The position numbers and the translations under genes were made by a program. A DNA stretch of 64,000 nucleotides from NCBI GenBank assembly GCA_013396995.1, contig VWZP01006690.1, positions 367,689 through 431,688 on the forward strand, read 5' to 3'. The stretch is from Dicaeum eximium. Its lineage: Eukaryota; Chordata; Aves; Passeriformes; Dicaeidae. This document shows, in pieces, positions 53,765-63,341 of this stretch (its first letter is position 1; each line of letters opens with the position of its first letter). The notes beneath the pieces are model-generated. The model did not search any database and was not told the DNA's origin. It worked only from the letters and a program-made list of their open reading frames with translations.

Positions 53765-54180
53765 TACATTGTTGCTTGTTGCCTCCTACACCGTCCTCAG
53801 CGCTCCCCCAGCTCCGTCCCCTCAGAGCCAGCCGTGAGGAATGGCCGCTCCTGACCGTGCCCCAGGCAGGAACGCGGGGAACCCACCGCCACAGCAAAGC
53901 CGCTGCACGGCTGCTGAGAAAATGTTCCACGTCAGCACTACTGAGGGTAAGGTCATGCCGCCTCCTTCGGAGGGCACAAGCACAAGGCGGCTGCAGCCCC
54001 CAGCCCCACACGGCCGGCAGGGAGAAGAGGGGAGGGGAGGGGAAGGAAGGGGAGGGGAGAGGCGGCGGCCGCGCCGCCAGCGCCCGCCCGGCGCTGAGGG
54101 GAACGGAGCAGCCGAGGGCGAGAGGCGCCAGGACAACGCTCTGAGGCACGGAGGAGGCTCAGGGCTGTCCGGTGCAGGGC
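53765..54180. promoter_or_regulatory. CpG island, possible bidirectional or alternative promoter
   Basis: A GC- and CpG-rich block in otherwise AT-rich DNA, lying between the minus-strand candidate exons at 58.2 kb and 52.6 kb. It could be an internal promoter of that gene, or the promoter of a separate minus-strand gene starting at the 52.6 kb ATG. On the plus strand an ATG at 53841 opens a frame (MAAPDRAPGRNAGNPPP onward) that reaches a strong donor, gagg|gtaagg, after 53946, so divergent transcription is also possible. The long frames across the island (53718-54149 minus, 53776-54144 and 53841-54218 plus) overlap and are mostly composition effects. Confidence 0.65.
54029..54057 (+). promoter_or_regulatory. 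G-quadruplex-type motif in CpG island
   Basis: Five runs of four Gs lie in 29 bases at 54029-54032, 54034-54037, 54039-54042, 54049-54052 and 54054-54057. Spacers are one base except for a six-base gap (aaggaa). It is a very strong match to the usual four-run G-quadruplex rule, in a position typical of promoter quadruplexes. Confidence 0.85.
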
Positions 54181-54199
54181 CAGGAGCTGGACACGACGA

Positions 54200-57100
54200 T
54201 CCTCAGGATATTCTGTGATTCACTGACCTCTGGAGTCAGCAACAGCACAAACCCCCAGCGACCAGGAAGCCCCAGAGCCATCACAACTAGTGATGACAGC
54301 TTTGCTTTCCCAAAACAAATTCTATGCACATATTTTAAACATACATTATGAAATAAATGTGGATCTAATTTAAGCTACATTCTTTCCCTCCTAGAATTAA
54401 TGATTTCATTTAAGGCACAGGGAAGCGGACTAAACCCCACACAACAGCGAGGTCTGGTGCAGGATGAGTGGGGTCAGTCCCTGCTTAGGACACCACCCAC
54501 CCTGACCTCTGACACTCATCCACCAAATTTACTGTCAGAAATATTACAGCCAAATCCAGTTTAGTAGCTTACCCACGTGTCAATTGGTAAAATCAAACAC
54601 ACAAAGACATGCATTGGCATGCAAGAACCCTGTTTTAGGTGGTATTAATTACTGATGGAGACCATTAACATCCAGCTTCTCAAAATGACAACTGAGAGGT
54701 GCATAGAAACAGTGGGTATAGCTGTTATCCTAGCGTAGAGAAGTGTGTATGTAGCTTACTCTGAAGAAACAAGTTTTAAAGGATTGTACTGTAATGTAAT
54801 TAAGACATATTTTCCCTGCAGCTGTGTAAGCGTTGCTGTTCACAAGTAAAGAAGATCCTAATGGCCTCAGTGTACAGACTCCAGGTGGATTCTCTGTGGC
54901 AGCATGGCCCTCTGTGTCTCTTGAGCAGCTAATTCCTTGCTACTTAACCTGTCCTTCTGACAATCCCTTTAAATACTTCTGTACCCTTTTGTCATCATGA
55001 CTCAAGCTCTGTCCCATATCATGCTATGTCAGTTCTTTAGGATATAGAGTTAATAATTCACTCCTACATTTGGATAGAACACCATGTGATTTACCTGAAT
55101 CACCTCAATGAAAGAGGAATACTCCATTCAGCTGTTACTAGGTGTTGCACATATTCTGAGAACTAAATTTACAATTGGTGTAGATACTCAAGATGAAAGT
55201 GATTGAAGTACTTAGTCCTAAGGTCCTGAGTCTTGGGGAAGAAAAATCTCTGGATCCTTGAGAGCAGAAGAGTTCAGTTACTAATTTTCCCTGGCATCAC
55301 TAATAGCAAGTCTTCTTTCCCACATTTTAGTGTGAGAATGTGATGATAGAGCTGCTATTAAACAATTTAATTATAGTACTTCTGGGAGTATTCTAAGGTC
55401 AGAAATTAAACATTTCACATTTAACATCTTGAAATTATTTTTCCCTTTGCAATGTAAGTTCACAATCATTTCAAAACCCATGAATTTGACATACCTTCAA
55501 ACAGGTTATTTCATGTTTAATGGACAGTGGTTCTCACTCTAGTCTAAATATAATATGATGAAGCCTTCTTAATATTCCACTCTTCCACAGAAATGGTTCT
55601 GAACTTGCTGATTTGTAGAATTTTTTGTTTTCACCCCTCCAAGGGAAACACACAGCAATTTAACTCTTATGACAATAGGCTTGCTTTTCTTGGTTACATT
55701 TCACAAACATCTTGAAAATAGTCCATGGAACAAAAGGGTCTGCCACTCACAGGATGAAAAAAAATATTAGGAAGAAGGAAAAAAAAAAATCACTCAAACC
55801 ATTTCAGACGCTAATAAATAAAAACAAACTAGTTCCTAAGAAAATGTCTTTAATTTTCATGTTATGGAAATACATATTTTTGTTTCCATGATACAAAAAT
55901 TTAAATATCAAACATTTTCTGAAATCTACCAATGCAGATCCTTTTTTAACAAATAAAGGGCTGGTGCAGTTAGCAGGTTTATCACAGGTACCAAAAAACA
56001 CTTTTTACAGAATCAGGATTTAAAAGTGGAAACAACAGATGTGAAAACAATGAAAAACTACCTCCCACCAGGAAATTAATGTTTGAGAAACTTTTAAAGT
56101 TACAGTTTTTTGGAAGGGTAAGGTATGTGTAAGTCTGGTATTTAGATGAATACCACCTGCACTGGGGGTGGGGGTAGAGAACAGAAATTCAGAAAACGTT
56201 CCCAGAAAAAGTAACAGGTAGAAAGCAGTAAGTAAAATTGAAGTTCTACCTGTTTCCAGAATGCTGACAGCAAACTGATGCTGCCTGGAAAAACAGCTAA
56301 ATATTAGGAGAGCTGTGGTAATTCCCCAAGCAAAGGAAACAGCCTAGCACAAAATCACAGAGTGCCAGTTCTTGTACTTGTACTATGTACTTGGTTCATA
56401 GCCAGCATGCCAAAGGAGGTGACCAAAGGAGATTGAGTCTTGCTTCTTAAACCTAACATCACTTACAACAGCAAGGATTTCACAGGATCAACAACAAGTC
56501 ATATACTAGGTGATATACACGAGTAAAATTGACAGTGATTGTTGAAGAAACAGTTTAAAATAATTAAACTGATTTTCAGGACACATACTGCTTTGTTAAC
56601 ACCACTTTATTTAAATAAAGTATGGCTTCCAAGAGGTGTATTGTCTCAACTGCTTTCAATCAATCCCACTTGTTAAGGCAGTTGTTTCCTACCATGTTTC
56701 AGGGACCTCAAAAATTCCAGTGGAACTAGTTGTGAGGCTTCCTAGAAGACAGAATTATGGAATAAAAATTACATCAAGATTTTTTGTTGTTATTCTTTCA
56801 GAGGATAAAGAGGATTAAGACATATTTTCCTATAGAGGGAGGCTCTAGATACATTACTGGCAAGTCGATATTTACAAAGAGGAACCAAGAGTGTTTATGA
56901 ATAGGTACTTAAAAAAATAAAAAGGGGAAAAAATGTTAATTTCAGGTTTCTTACATAAATGGCAAATACTGTATTTTTAACCCTAGTAATGAGGTAATTT
57001 TCATTTTGCAATTACTGGGATGATAAAGTTAAATACAATTTTCCCAAGTGTACTTGTCATTATTTTTATTTAGGCTGTTAAGACAGGAAAGAATATTTCC

Positions 57101-58235
57101 ATCCGAAATTAACTGGAGAATAAAGATGAATCACTAATACCAATAACATATATTCCCATAATGCCAAATACAGAGTCTGAATTTTATACTCTGAATTACT
57201 GTAGACACTCTTGTCATTTTGCATATGCTTATAGGCCCCAACTACCGTACTGAATAAAAAGAAGAAAAAAATATCCAAGCACAGCTTTTGAATCAGCTAA
57301 GGAAGATTTTACCCTACCAAGTCAGGAGAAAGGATGTCTGATATGCAATACCACTTTCTGGATAAAAGCTGCTAGTGCGGTTATTAAAATGAAGCTTTTA
57401 TTATGAATATTTGAATATACTTCAATGCAGGCAGTGCTCCAGATGACTAATATGGTATGGTCATCTGGACCAAATTCAGATATGGTTTAGTTTTTATTAT
57501 AGCTCAATTTCTGCAAGAAATTTCTAACAATCATTGAAATAGAATCAACACAAAATAGATCAATAAAAATAAAGTATTTTGATTTTTAAATTCATGTGAT
57601 TTAAGGTTAGTTTTTTACTTTTCTTGTACAAGCTGCAATAACTCATAAAACAGTAAAAATTATTAAAAAAAAAAAAAGGTATTAAAATCTGAAAACACCC
57701 ACCTTTACACCAACCCTAGGTGGAAAGTCTTCAGCCAATAAAGCACAATAAAGGTTATGGTTACAAACACCACACAGAATATTGAATGTATTAATGCATA
57801 CATCAAAACAGAGTGCCTTCAATTTTGCTTACAATATGCAAAACACACTGAGTAACCTTAACTACAAAGTCATATTAAAAAAAAAAAAAAAAACTAAAAA
57901 ATATTCAAAAAGCTGTATTTTAAGGAAGAAAGTAAGCAAAAGTAATAACTCAACTATATTCTGATTGCTTTGGTTGGTGTCAGATTGGGTTTTGGCTGGT
58001 TGTGAGTTTTTTGGTCTGGGCCGAGTTCTTTGCTTTTTGATGTTTTGGGTATGTTTGTTTGTTGAGCTTTTTTACAATTTTTATATAATGCAGTCTTCAG
58101 TGTCAAGAACTTGGAATGTAATGGAGTAAGTTACTGCTAGAAGCAGTGAGTTTCAAGAAAAGAATTTCAGTTCTGTTCAGGCCTAGAACATTTTCAAACA
58201 GAGCAGAAAGCCATGTGCATGAACATTGCACTTAC
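54200..58235. other. Presumed intron or intergenic DNA, no exon seen
   Basis: AT-rich DNA between the CpG island and the 58.2 kb exon. I found no exon with both splice signals. It contains A-rich runs (near 57664 and 57882) and the T/G tract at 57968-58076. If the exons on either side belong to one minus-strand gene, this is intron. Otherwise the 3' end of the upstream gene must lie here. Confidence 0.5.
57968..58076. repeat. Interrupted T/G-rich tract
   Basis: A degenerate stretch of ttggttgg, ttttgg and tttgtttg blocks with scattered A and C, less pure than the tracts at 6.8 and 15.3 kb. On the minus strand it lies just downstream of the donor of the 58.2 kb exon. Confidence 0.6.
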
Positions 58236-58421
58236 CTGCTGGAACTTGTTCTGTCTTGATCTTTTTCAACTTTTTGGCTCTCTTCTTACCATCTGGAAGG
58301 GACTCTGCACAGGAGTCTGTCTGATCATTTTCTGGATCTTGGCCTTCTCCCTCTTCCATATCATCAGAACCAGTTTCTTCCTCAATAGGACTCATGCTTC
58401 TCTTTCCCACTGTACTGGTAC
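58236..58421 (-). CDS. Exon of unrecognised minus-strand gene: acidic stretch plus nuclear-localisation-like Lys cluster
   Basis: This is the best-supported exon in the window. On the minus strand a 3' splice site (ccagctttacag) is followed by 186 nt ending in a consensus donor, cag|gtaagt-like (gcag|gtaagtgc). The reading is TSTVGKRSMSPIEEETGSDD, then MEEGEGQDPENDQTDSCAES, then LPDGKKRAKKLKKIKTEQVP. The acidic part is dotted with Ser in casein-kinase-2-like settings (GSDDMEE) and has one Ser-Pro site. The Lys/Arg cluster KKRAKKLKKIK resembles a nuclear localisation signal. That suggests a disordered linker of a nuclear protein. Both ends are phase 1, so skipping it would keep the frame. A second acceptor 8 nt upstream (ttctatgttccag, exon start 58429) is equally good and would give a phase-2 start. 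Confidence 0.75.
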
Positions 58422-59640
58422 CTGTAAAGCTGGAACATAGAAGGAAGATTACGATGAAAAACTCAAGAGTAGGTACACATTGTTGTACATCTATTAAACA
58501 CTTATGAAGGCAGAAAAATAAACTGTTGTAAATGGTGTACCATGAATTCACATTATCTGAAAGATCTGGCTTAACTCTAAAGTTCTATGAATTTGCTATC
58601 TAATCCAGTCTTATAGAGATCAAGGTATTTGTTCTTTGTACAATTGATGTCTCAGACTTAGCTGCTATCCTGATGAGATTACTCATCTGAAATGTAATTA
58701 AATCAGTTCTCTATTCCTGCACCATTTTTGCATTTTATTCTCACAGTTATGCAAGCTCTTTAAAGCACTATCAATAGACACCAAATCGTGCACAACTCAA
58801 GCCTCAAAACCACATCTTGAAATGGAGGGAGTCTACATGCTAACTTCAGCTCTCTCTGGGAACTGCAGGTAGTTTTGAAAGCATTTCTATATAAAGGTAG
58901 AGAAAACCATCAAGTTCCATATATAAACTTTAAATCTGGCTTTCAAGTGCAGAGTCCTATTAATCATGGGGCCAGTAAAATAAAAAGCACAAAAAAATTG
59001 CACACTCATTTCCTTAGCAGCATTTGAATGAAGCCTGACTAACACAGGATAAAGATGAACTCCATTCAGCACACACTGAAATAACCTTGCGTAGGCTTTC
59101 GTTCCACTGAAATGCTATTGTTAAATTTCCTTAAAAGACAAATGACAATATTAAAATCAAATTAGCACCAGTATAAAGGAGAATGCAGTAGCAAAGGGGC
59201 TAATTAAAAACCAGTTCCCATTATGAACTTCTAGATATGTAAACACCAGCGCCTTAAATGTCTAATATAATGCTTTTAGAACAACCAATTTTAAAAAGGA
59301 TAGTTTTAGATTTATGAACTTTTATTTTTTAATTAGAACTACACAACATGGCTGTATGCATCTAAGCCATGTTCTATTCTGTGATTTAAATAAATATTAA
59401 TACTAAATTATAAAACAAAGCTTTACAAGGTATTTCTTTTCTTTTTAATCAATAGCAGTGAATTACAGTGTTTCAGTAAGGTTTCAGCTAAAGGAAGAAC
59501 TGTTAAATTTTGCAGTATAGTTTTGGCTTTGAAATGGAATTTTTCCAGCTGAACATTTTGCAACTTAAAACAGAGTCTGTCTGGGATGTCCAAAGGCAAT
59601 AAACAAAGATGAAACATATGATTACATCTCATGCTCTTAC

Positions 59641-59800
59641 TTCCACTTTAGGAGCACAAACACCATTTACTTTGATGAATAGCTGGTTTTTCCTCCAAAC
59701 ATTCACACACAGAAGGCCTTCTTGCAGGATTTCTTGCAAATCATCATTTTGAGTCATACCACAACCACCACCAATAAAAAGCTGGATAGAACTGTTAATC
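59641..59800 (-). CDS. Candidate exon of unrecognised minus-strand gene
   Basis: Minus strand, 160 nt, from an acceptor tgtgtacatag to a strong donor gtggaa|gtaaga. The frame encodes INSSIQLFIGGGCGMTQNDD, then LQEILQEGLLCVNVWRKNQL, then FIKVNGVCAPKVE. The pattern of a strand, a GGG turn, an acidic helix and two further strands looks like part of a compact domain, but I cannot name it. Phase 2 at the start matches the end of the 60054-60119 exon (CA plus G gives Gln), and the end is phase 0. The acceptor tract is mediocre. The next exon found, at 58.4 kb, needs phase 1 or 2, so at least one exon between them is missing from this reading. Confidence 0.55.
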
Positions 59801-60053
59801 CTATGTACACACTTCAATATTGCAAAACAGGCAAAAACTAGGGCTGGAAAGAAAAGAAGTCTAGGGAAGAAGGAACATTTAGGAAATGAAAAACTACTAT
59901 TTTTTAAAAATACAGTTTAGAAAAGCTTGTAAGAATTCTACTTTGGGGAAAGCCATGCTGAAAAATACATTAGGAAGAAAAAACTCAGGAGCCATAAATT
60001 ATGATCCAAGGATTTCTTCAGCACTTGGCTCTCAGAAGGGAACTTGCACTCAC

Positions 60054-60119
60054 TGTAGGAAGAAGATCCCTTCTTGAATGGTCTTATGGCTGAATTTGAT
60101 TTTTTCCAACTTCAGACTC
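60054..60119 (-). CDS. Candidate short exon of unrecognised minus-strand gene
   Basis: Minus strand, 66 nt, from an acceptor gcaataacttcacag to a consensus donor taca|gtgagt. The open frame is SLKLEKIKFSHKTIQEGIFF plus L, phase 2 at both ends. Of the other two frames, the one checked contains a stop. It joins in frame to the 59641-59800 exon about 250 bp further on. Short but with a very good donor. Confidence 0.5.
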
Positions 60120-62003
60120 CTGTGAAGTTATTGCAAATAACGAGAAACAAGTTCGTGACCTTCAGTGCACATTTAGCTGGGTACCAAAAAACAACACAGA
60201 AAGTAATTTTAAGCCTTATGGTCCTCGTGCAGATACCTTAAGAGGAAAAAAAAAACCCCACCACCAAAAAGTGGCAGCACAAAATACAAAATAAACATAT
60301 TTATAATGAAGAACAATTGTTTTCCTTTCTCCCAAATAATCACTTTTATTTTATATTCATTCATTGACTGCATGGCTTCTAGAGGGGAAAGGGTTAATTT
60401 TTTTACATCTTGTTCTTCTTTAACCTTCAATAAGATCTTAAATAAGATTAAAGATTACAGCAACATTATTTATGCACTTAGTAGTAAATGAGTATGGTTG
60501 CATATACGAGCTAGAGCACTACTCAAAGTTCAGTTTTCTAATTGGAACAGTTGTCTTGGAAGTGTCCACATATCTGCCTCAACTTCCTCATTCAGCAGAG
60601 AAACAACTGAACAAAGTTAAAGATTCAAGCACAGTTACAGCTTTCAGTCATTCTCCAATGCACAGAGACTTTTTTATGATCCTGATAACCATTTAGAGAC
60701 ACAGATCTACACCACATAATACTTGGGTTTCAAAACACACCTGTACAACAGCTATCCAGGCAATAACTCTATTTATTTTCTAGAGAATAGATTTCAAGAG
60801 GTACTAAATAGCAGCAATCCAACTAGTACTATGGTAATTAAATTGAAAGAATCAGCAAGTGGAGGGGAGCAAAAGGTAGGAAAACAATTATGATGAAGTA
60901 GCATTTAACATTTTCTGTTTTGGGAAAGCACGTGTTTTAAACATGCTTTAAAAGAGTTTTAAAAGAAACACTTCATCACAACAAGGCATTTGTAACCGAC
61001 CTGATAAATGAGGGCCTACAATTCTAAATAAATTTAATTTACACAAAAATGTAAGTTCTCTTGACACTTGAAACAACATTGAGAGGTGGGAGTAGATACT
61101 GATCCATCATAAAAATCAGTGACTTCAGCTGAAGAGCAGGTGAAATCACCTAAAATAATACTACAATGCAGAAACACTATAATAATTTACTGGCAATATT
61201 TATTATCTATACCCTTAATACCTCATCTTTTGCCAATTCTTATTCTTTAGTGGGTAATAACCAAAAGAATCATCAGTAGAAACACTTGCACATTTCAAAA
61301 ATCAGATAATCTTTGGCAAAATCAAGACATTTAAGGAAGTGGTGCTACAAACAGAACTGACAGAAGATGCAGCACTCATGGCTTTAGGTGGAATATCAGT
61401 AAGGCAAAGTGATGTATCCCTTTCCTACGAGTCTTTTGCCATTGCCCTTATTCTATTTTACTATTTCCAGATGAGGACCAGGAGAATAAGTAAGTACAAA
61501 GAGAGCAGGGTACGTAGCTTTCCACAGAGCATGCCCTACTTGACTTTTCCTGCTATGGTTGAACAGTATTTTGCTAAGGAAAAGCTCTTAAAGCCACGTA
61601 TTTAACAGTCATGGCAGAGCTGGCAGGCAGTCATTTGCTAAGCACAACATAGCCAGTTCCATCTGTTTCCTAAGTGTGTTCTGAATAGCAACAGATTTGG
61701 ACAAGGGGATCTTGTTTACTACTTGAAGTTTTGTCAAATGCAGCAGTTCTTCCTCTGCTTCTCCATCTTATATTAATAATTAGGCGTATTTCCATTGAAA
61801 TAAATTTTTATATTTAACAGTAGTATTAAGTTATATGCAAGAGATACATGTTAATTATAAAAAATTTTACCTTGTGACTGCTATTAACATTATTAAACCT
61901 TATTTTCTGAAGAGAAGTTCCTCTACAATATAGGACTACAGTTTTATCAACAAGACAAGAAGTAAAGAACCTTTGTTACAGATTTAAGACAGAAGTTCCT
62001 TAC
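60120..62003. other. Presumed intron, at least one exon unresolved
   Basis: The flanking candidate exons end in phase 1 (62004) and begin in phase 2 (60119), so an exon bridging them should lie here if they belong together. The minus-strand frame around 60345-60430 (KVKEEQDVKKLTLSPLEAMQ) looks coding-like but has no phase-compatible donor. A tiny candidate near 61.0 kb is too weak to list. Confidence 0.4.
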
Positions 62004-62122
62004 AAGAAATACTCAACAACTTTCTTTCTGAATGAAAAAGTAGCCAGGACACATTGTCATCAAGGAGACAAACAGCTATCCTGCAGCTGTGCTCCTTGGC
62101 AGAAGCTGATACAGCAAGCTTA
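62004..62122 (-). CDS. Candidate exon of unrecognised minus-strand gene
   Basis: Minus strand, 119 nt. A long T-rich acceptor (tttatttatttattatttag) is followed by an open frame, KLAVSASAKEHSCRIAVCLL then DDNVSWLLFHSERKLLSIS, up to a donor tctt|gtaagg. It starts in phase 2, matching the end of the 62941-63001 exon, and ends in phase 1. The frame stays open a few codons past the donor before a stop. No domain is recognised. Confidence 0.4.
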
Positions 62123-62940
62123 CTAAATAATAAATAAATAAAGGATGTAGTAACATGAAGCTATTATAAGGGATCAGCTGCTGGATTCATCACAGTGCTG
62201 AGTGCTCAGCTAGATATGACTTCAACTAATCTGGACAAATATACATGCCCACATACATATTTGTCCTGATTGTTTATATAAATATTGATACTATATTTTA
62301 TATCAAAATTATTGTATATAATAGATAAAATGTAAATATTTTATATGCCTTTAGATATAAATATTTTTATATACCTTTGTCTGGAAAAAAAGGTGTTTGT
62401 CTTGAGTGAAATGAAAGACCCTGGTTTGCAGTTCCATGTTCTATCTAAACGGATTACACTTCAGAGGAAGCATTTACAAAATATAAATTGACAAAATAAT
62501 TAAATATAACTAGTAACAAATAAAAATAACTGAAGAAGAAAATGTCAAAAGACCTGCATGAAAGGGAATTTGGGACAGAACCAAATGACTTTATTAATAG
62601 AATAAGAGAACAAAAAATTATATAACATCAATTACAAGAGATCTGTGAACAAAATAAAGGCTGCTATCCAAGGCTATCAAGATGTTGATCATGTGAAAAC
62701 AAAAAACTACTTCTTGTAGAATTTTACAACACTAGATGAAAAAATATATTAAATGTTTTCAAGGAGAGGAAATGCTTGGACAAACAACTCACTGGGGTAT
62801 GTTAAACCTTTAGGGAAATAATTTACTGAAAATTTTGTTTAGCAATTTTCCAAATTACACATTTGTGATGGATCTTAAACTTTGCAAGACAACAGCAAAT
62901 CAGCTTTCTGCATTTCCTGTTCAGGAGCTGCCATCGTTAC

Positions 62941-63001
62941 CATCTGCCTGGAAGCTGGGAGGTATCCAAACTCCAACATTCATCGAGAGGAGACACTTCC
63001 T
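62941..63001 (-). CDS. Candidate short exon of unrecognised minus-strand gene
   Basis: Minus strand, 61 nt, after a strong acceptor (tagttttgtttctgccag) and before a donor gatg|gtaacg. The phase-1 frame reads EVSPLDECWSLDTSQLPGR. A second frame is also open (RKCLLSMNVGVWIPPSFQAD), so the choice rests on phase agreement with the exons on both sides (63225-63341 and 62004-62122). The plus-strand frames 62835-63020 and 62882-63094 are shadows. Confidence 0.4.
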
Positions 63002-63224
63002 CTGGCAGAAACAAAACTAGGACTTAGTGTTTCTTTGCAGCAAACTCAAGGTGTAGTAAGTATTTCCAGACTATTTCATAGTCTGCCACCTTAGTTGTAG
63101 AGCTAAGCCTTAGCCACATGCAGGCTGGTGCCAGGACAACCCTTAAAGCTCCTCCTCATCTCACACATGGACTCCCCAGGATTCCTGAGTACAACAGTTC
63201 AATTAAACTAACTTCATTTGATAC

Positions 63225-63341
63225 GGACTCTATCAGCAGCTTCCTCCATATGTTTTTTTGAATCACACATGTCTACAACACATTTAGAATTCCCACCATG
63301 ACAAAAGCCATGAACATCTGACAGCTTGCCAAAATACACAC
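63225..63341 (-). CDS. Candidate exon of unrecognised minus-strand gene (most upstream seen)
   Basis: Minus strand, 117 nt, after a good acceptor (catgaccttatgattttgcag). The frame reads VYFGKLSDVHGFCHGGNSKC then VVDMCDSKKHMEEAADRV and then a donor c|gtatca. It is phase 1 at both ends, and joining to the next exon gives Gln (C plus AG). The content, with Cys and His residues and an acidic-basic helix at the end, is unlike chance AT-rich translation, but the donor is only moderate. No start codon or upstream exon was identified, so the gene probably continues beyond the right edge of the window. Confidence 0.45.

Noticed and set aside
53718..54218. Long frames of 104-143 codons on both strands
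   Set aside because: Composition effect of the second CpG island. Overlapping frames on both strands cannot all be real, and none shows a recognisable domain.
58687..58702. Good minus-strand acceptor (ttaattacatttcag) followed by an open frame, considered as the missing exon between 59.6 and 58.4 kb
   Set aside because: The only phase-compatible donor after it (aa|gtctga) is weak, so the exon could not be supported.
60209..60430. Minus-strand frame with coding-like start (KVKEEQDVKKLTLSPLEAMQ)
   Set aside because: No donor in a phase that fits the 60119 exon, and the frame then runs into low-complexity intron-like sequence.
61470..61495. Plus-strand micro-exon pattern (tatttccag|ATGAGG ... 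ataa|gtaagt)
   Set aside because: The splice-like signals are good but enclose only about 19 nt, with no plus-strand exons nearby to join.
62266..62382. AT-only palindromic stretch
   Set aside because: Low-complexity AT-rich DNA gives such symmetries by chance, and no defined arms of useful length were found.
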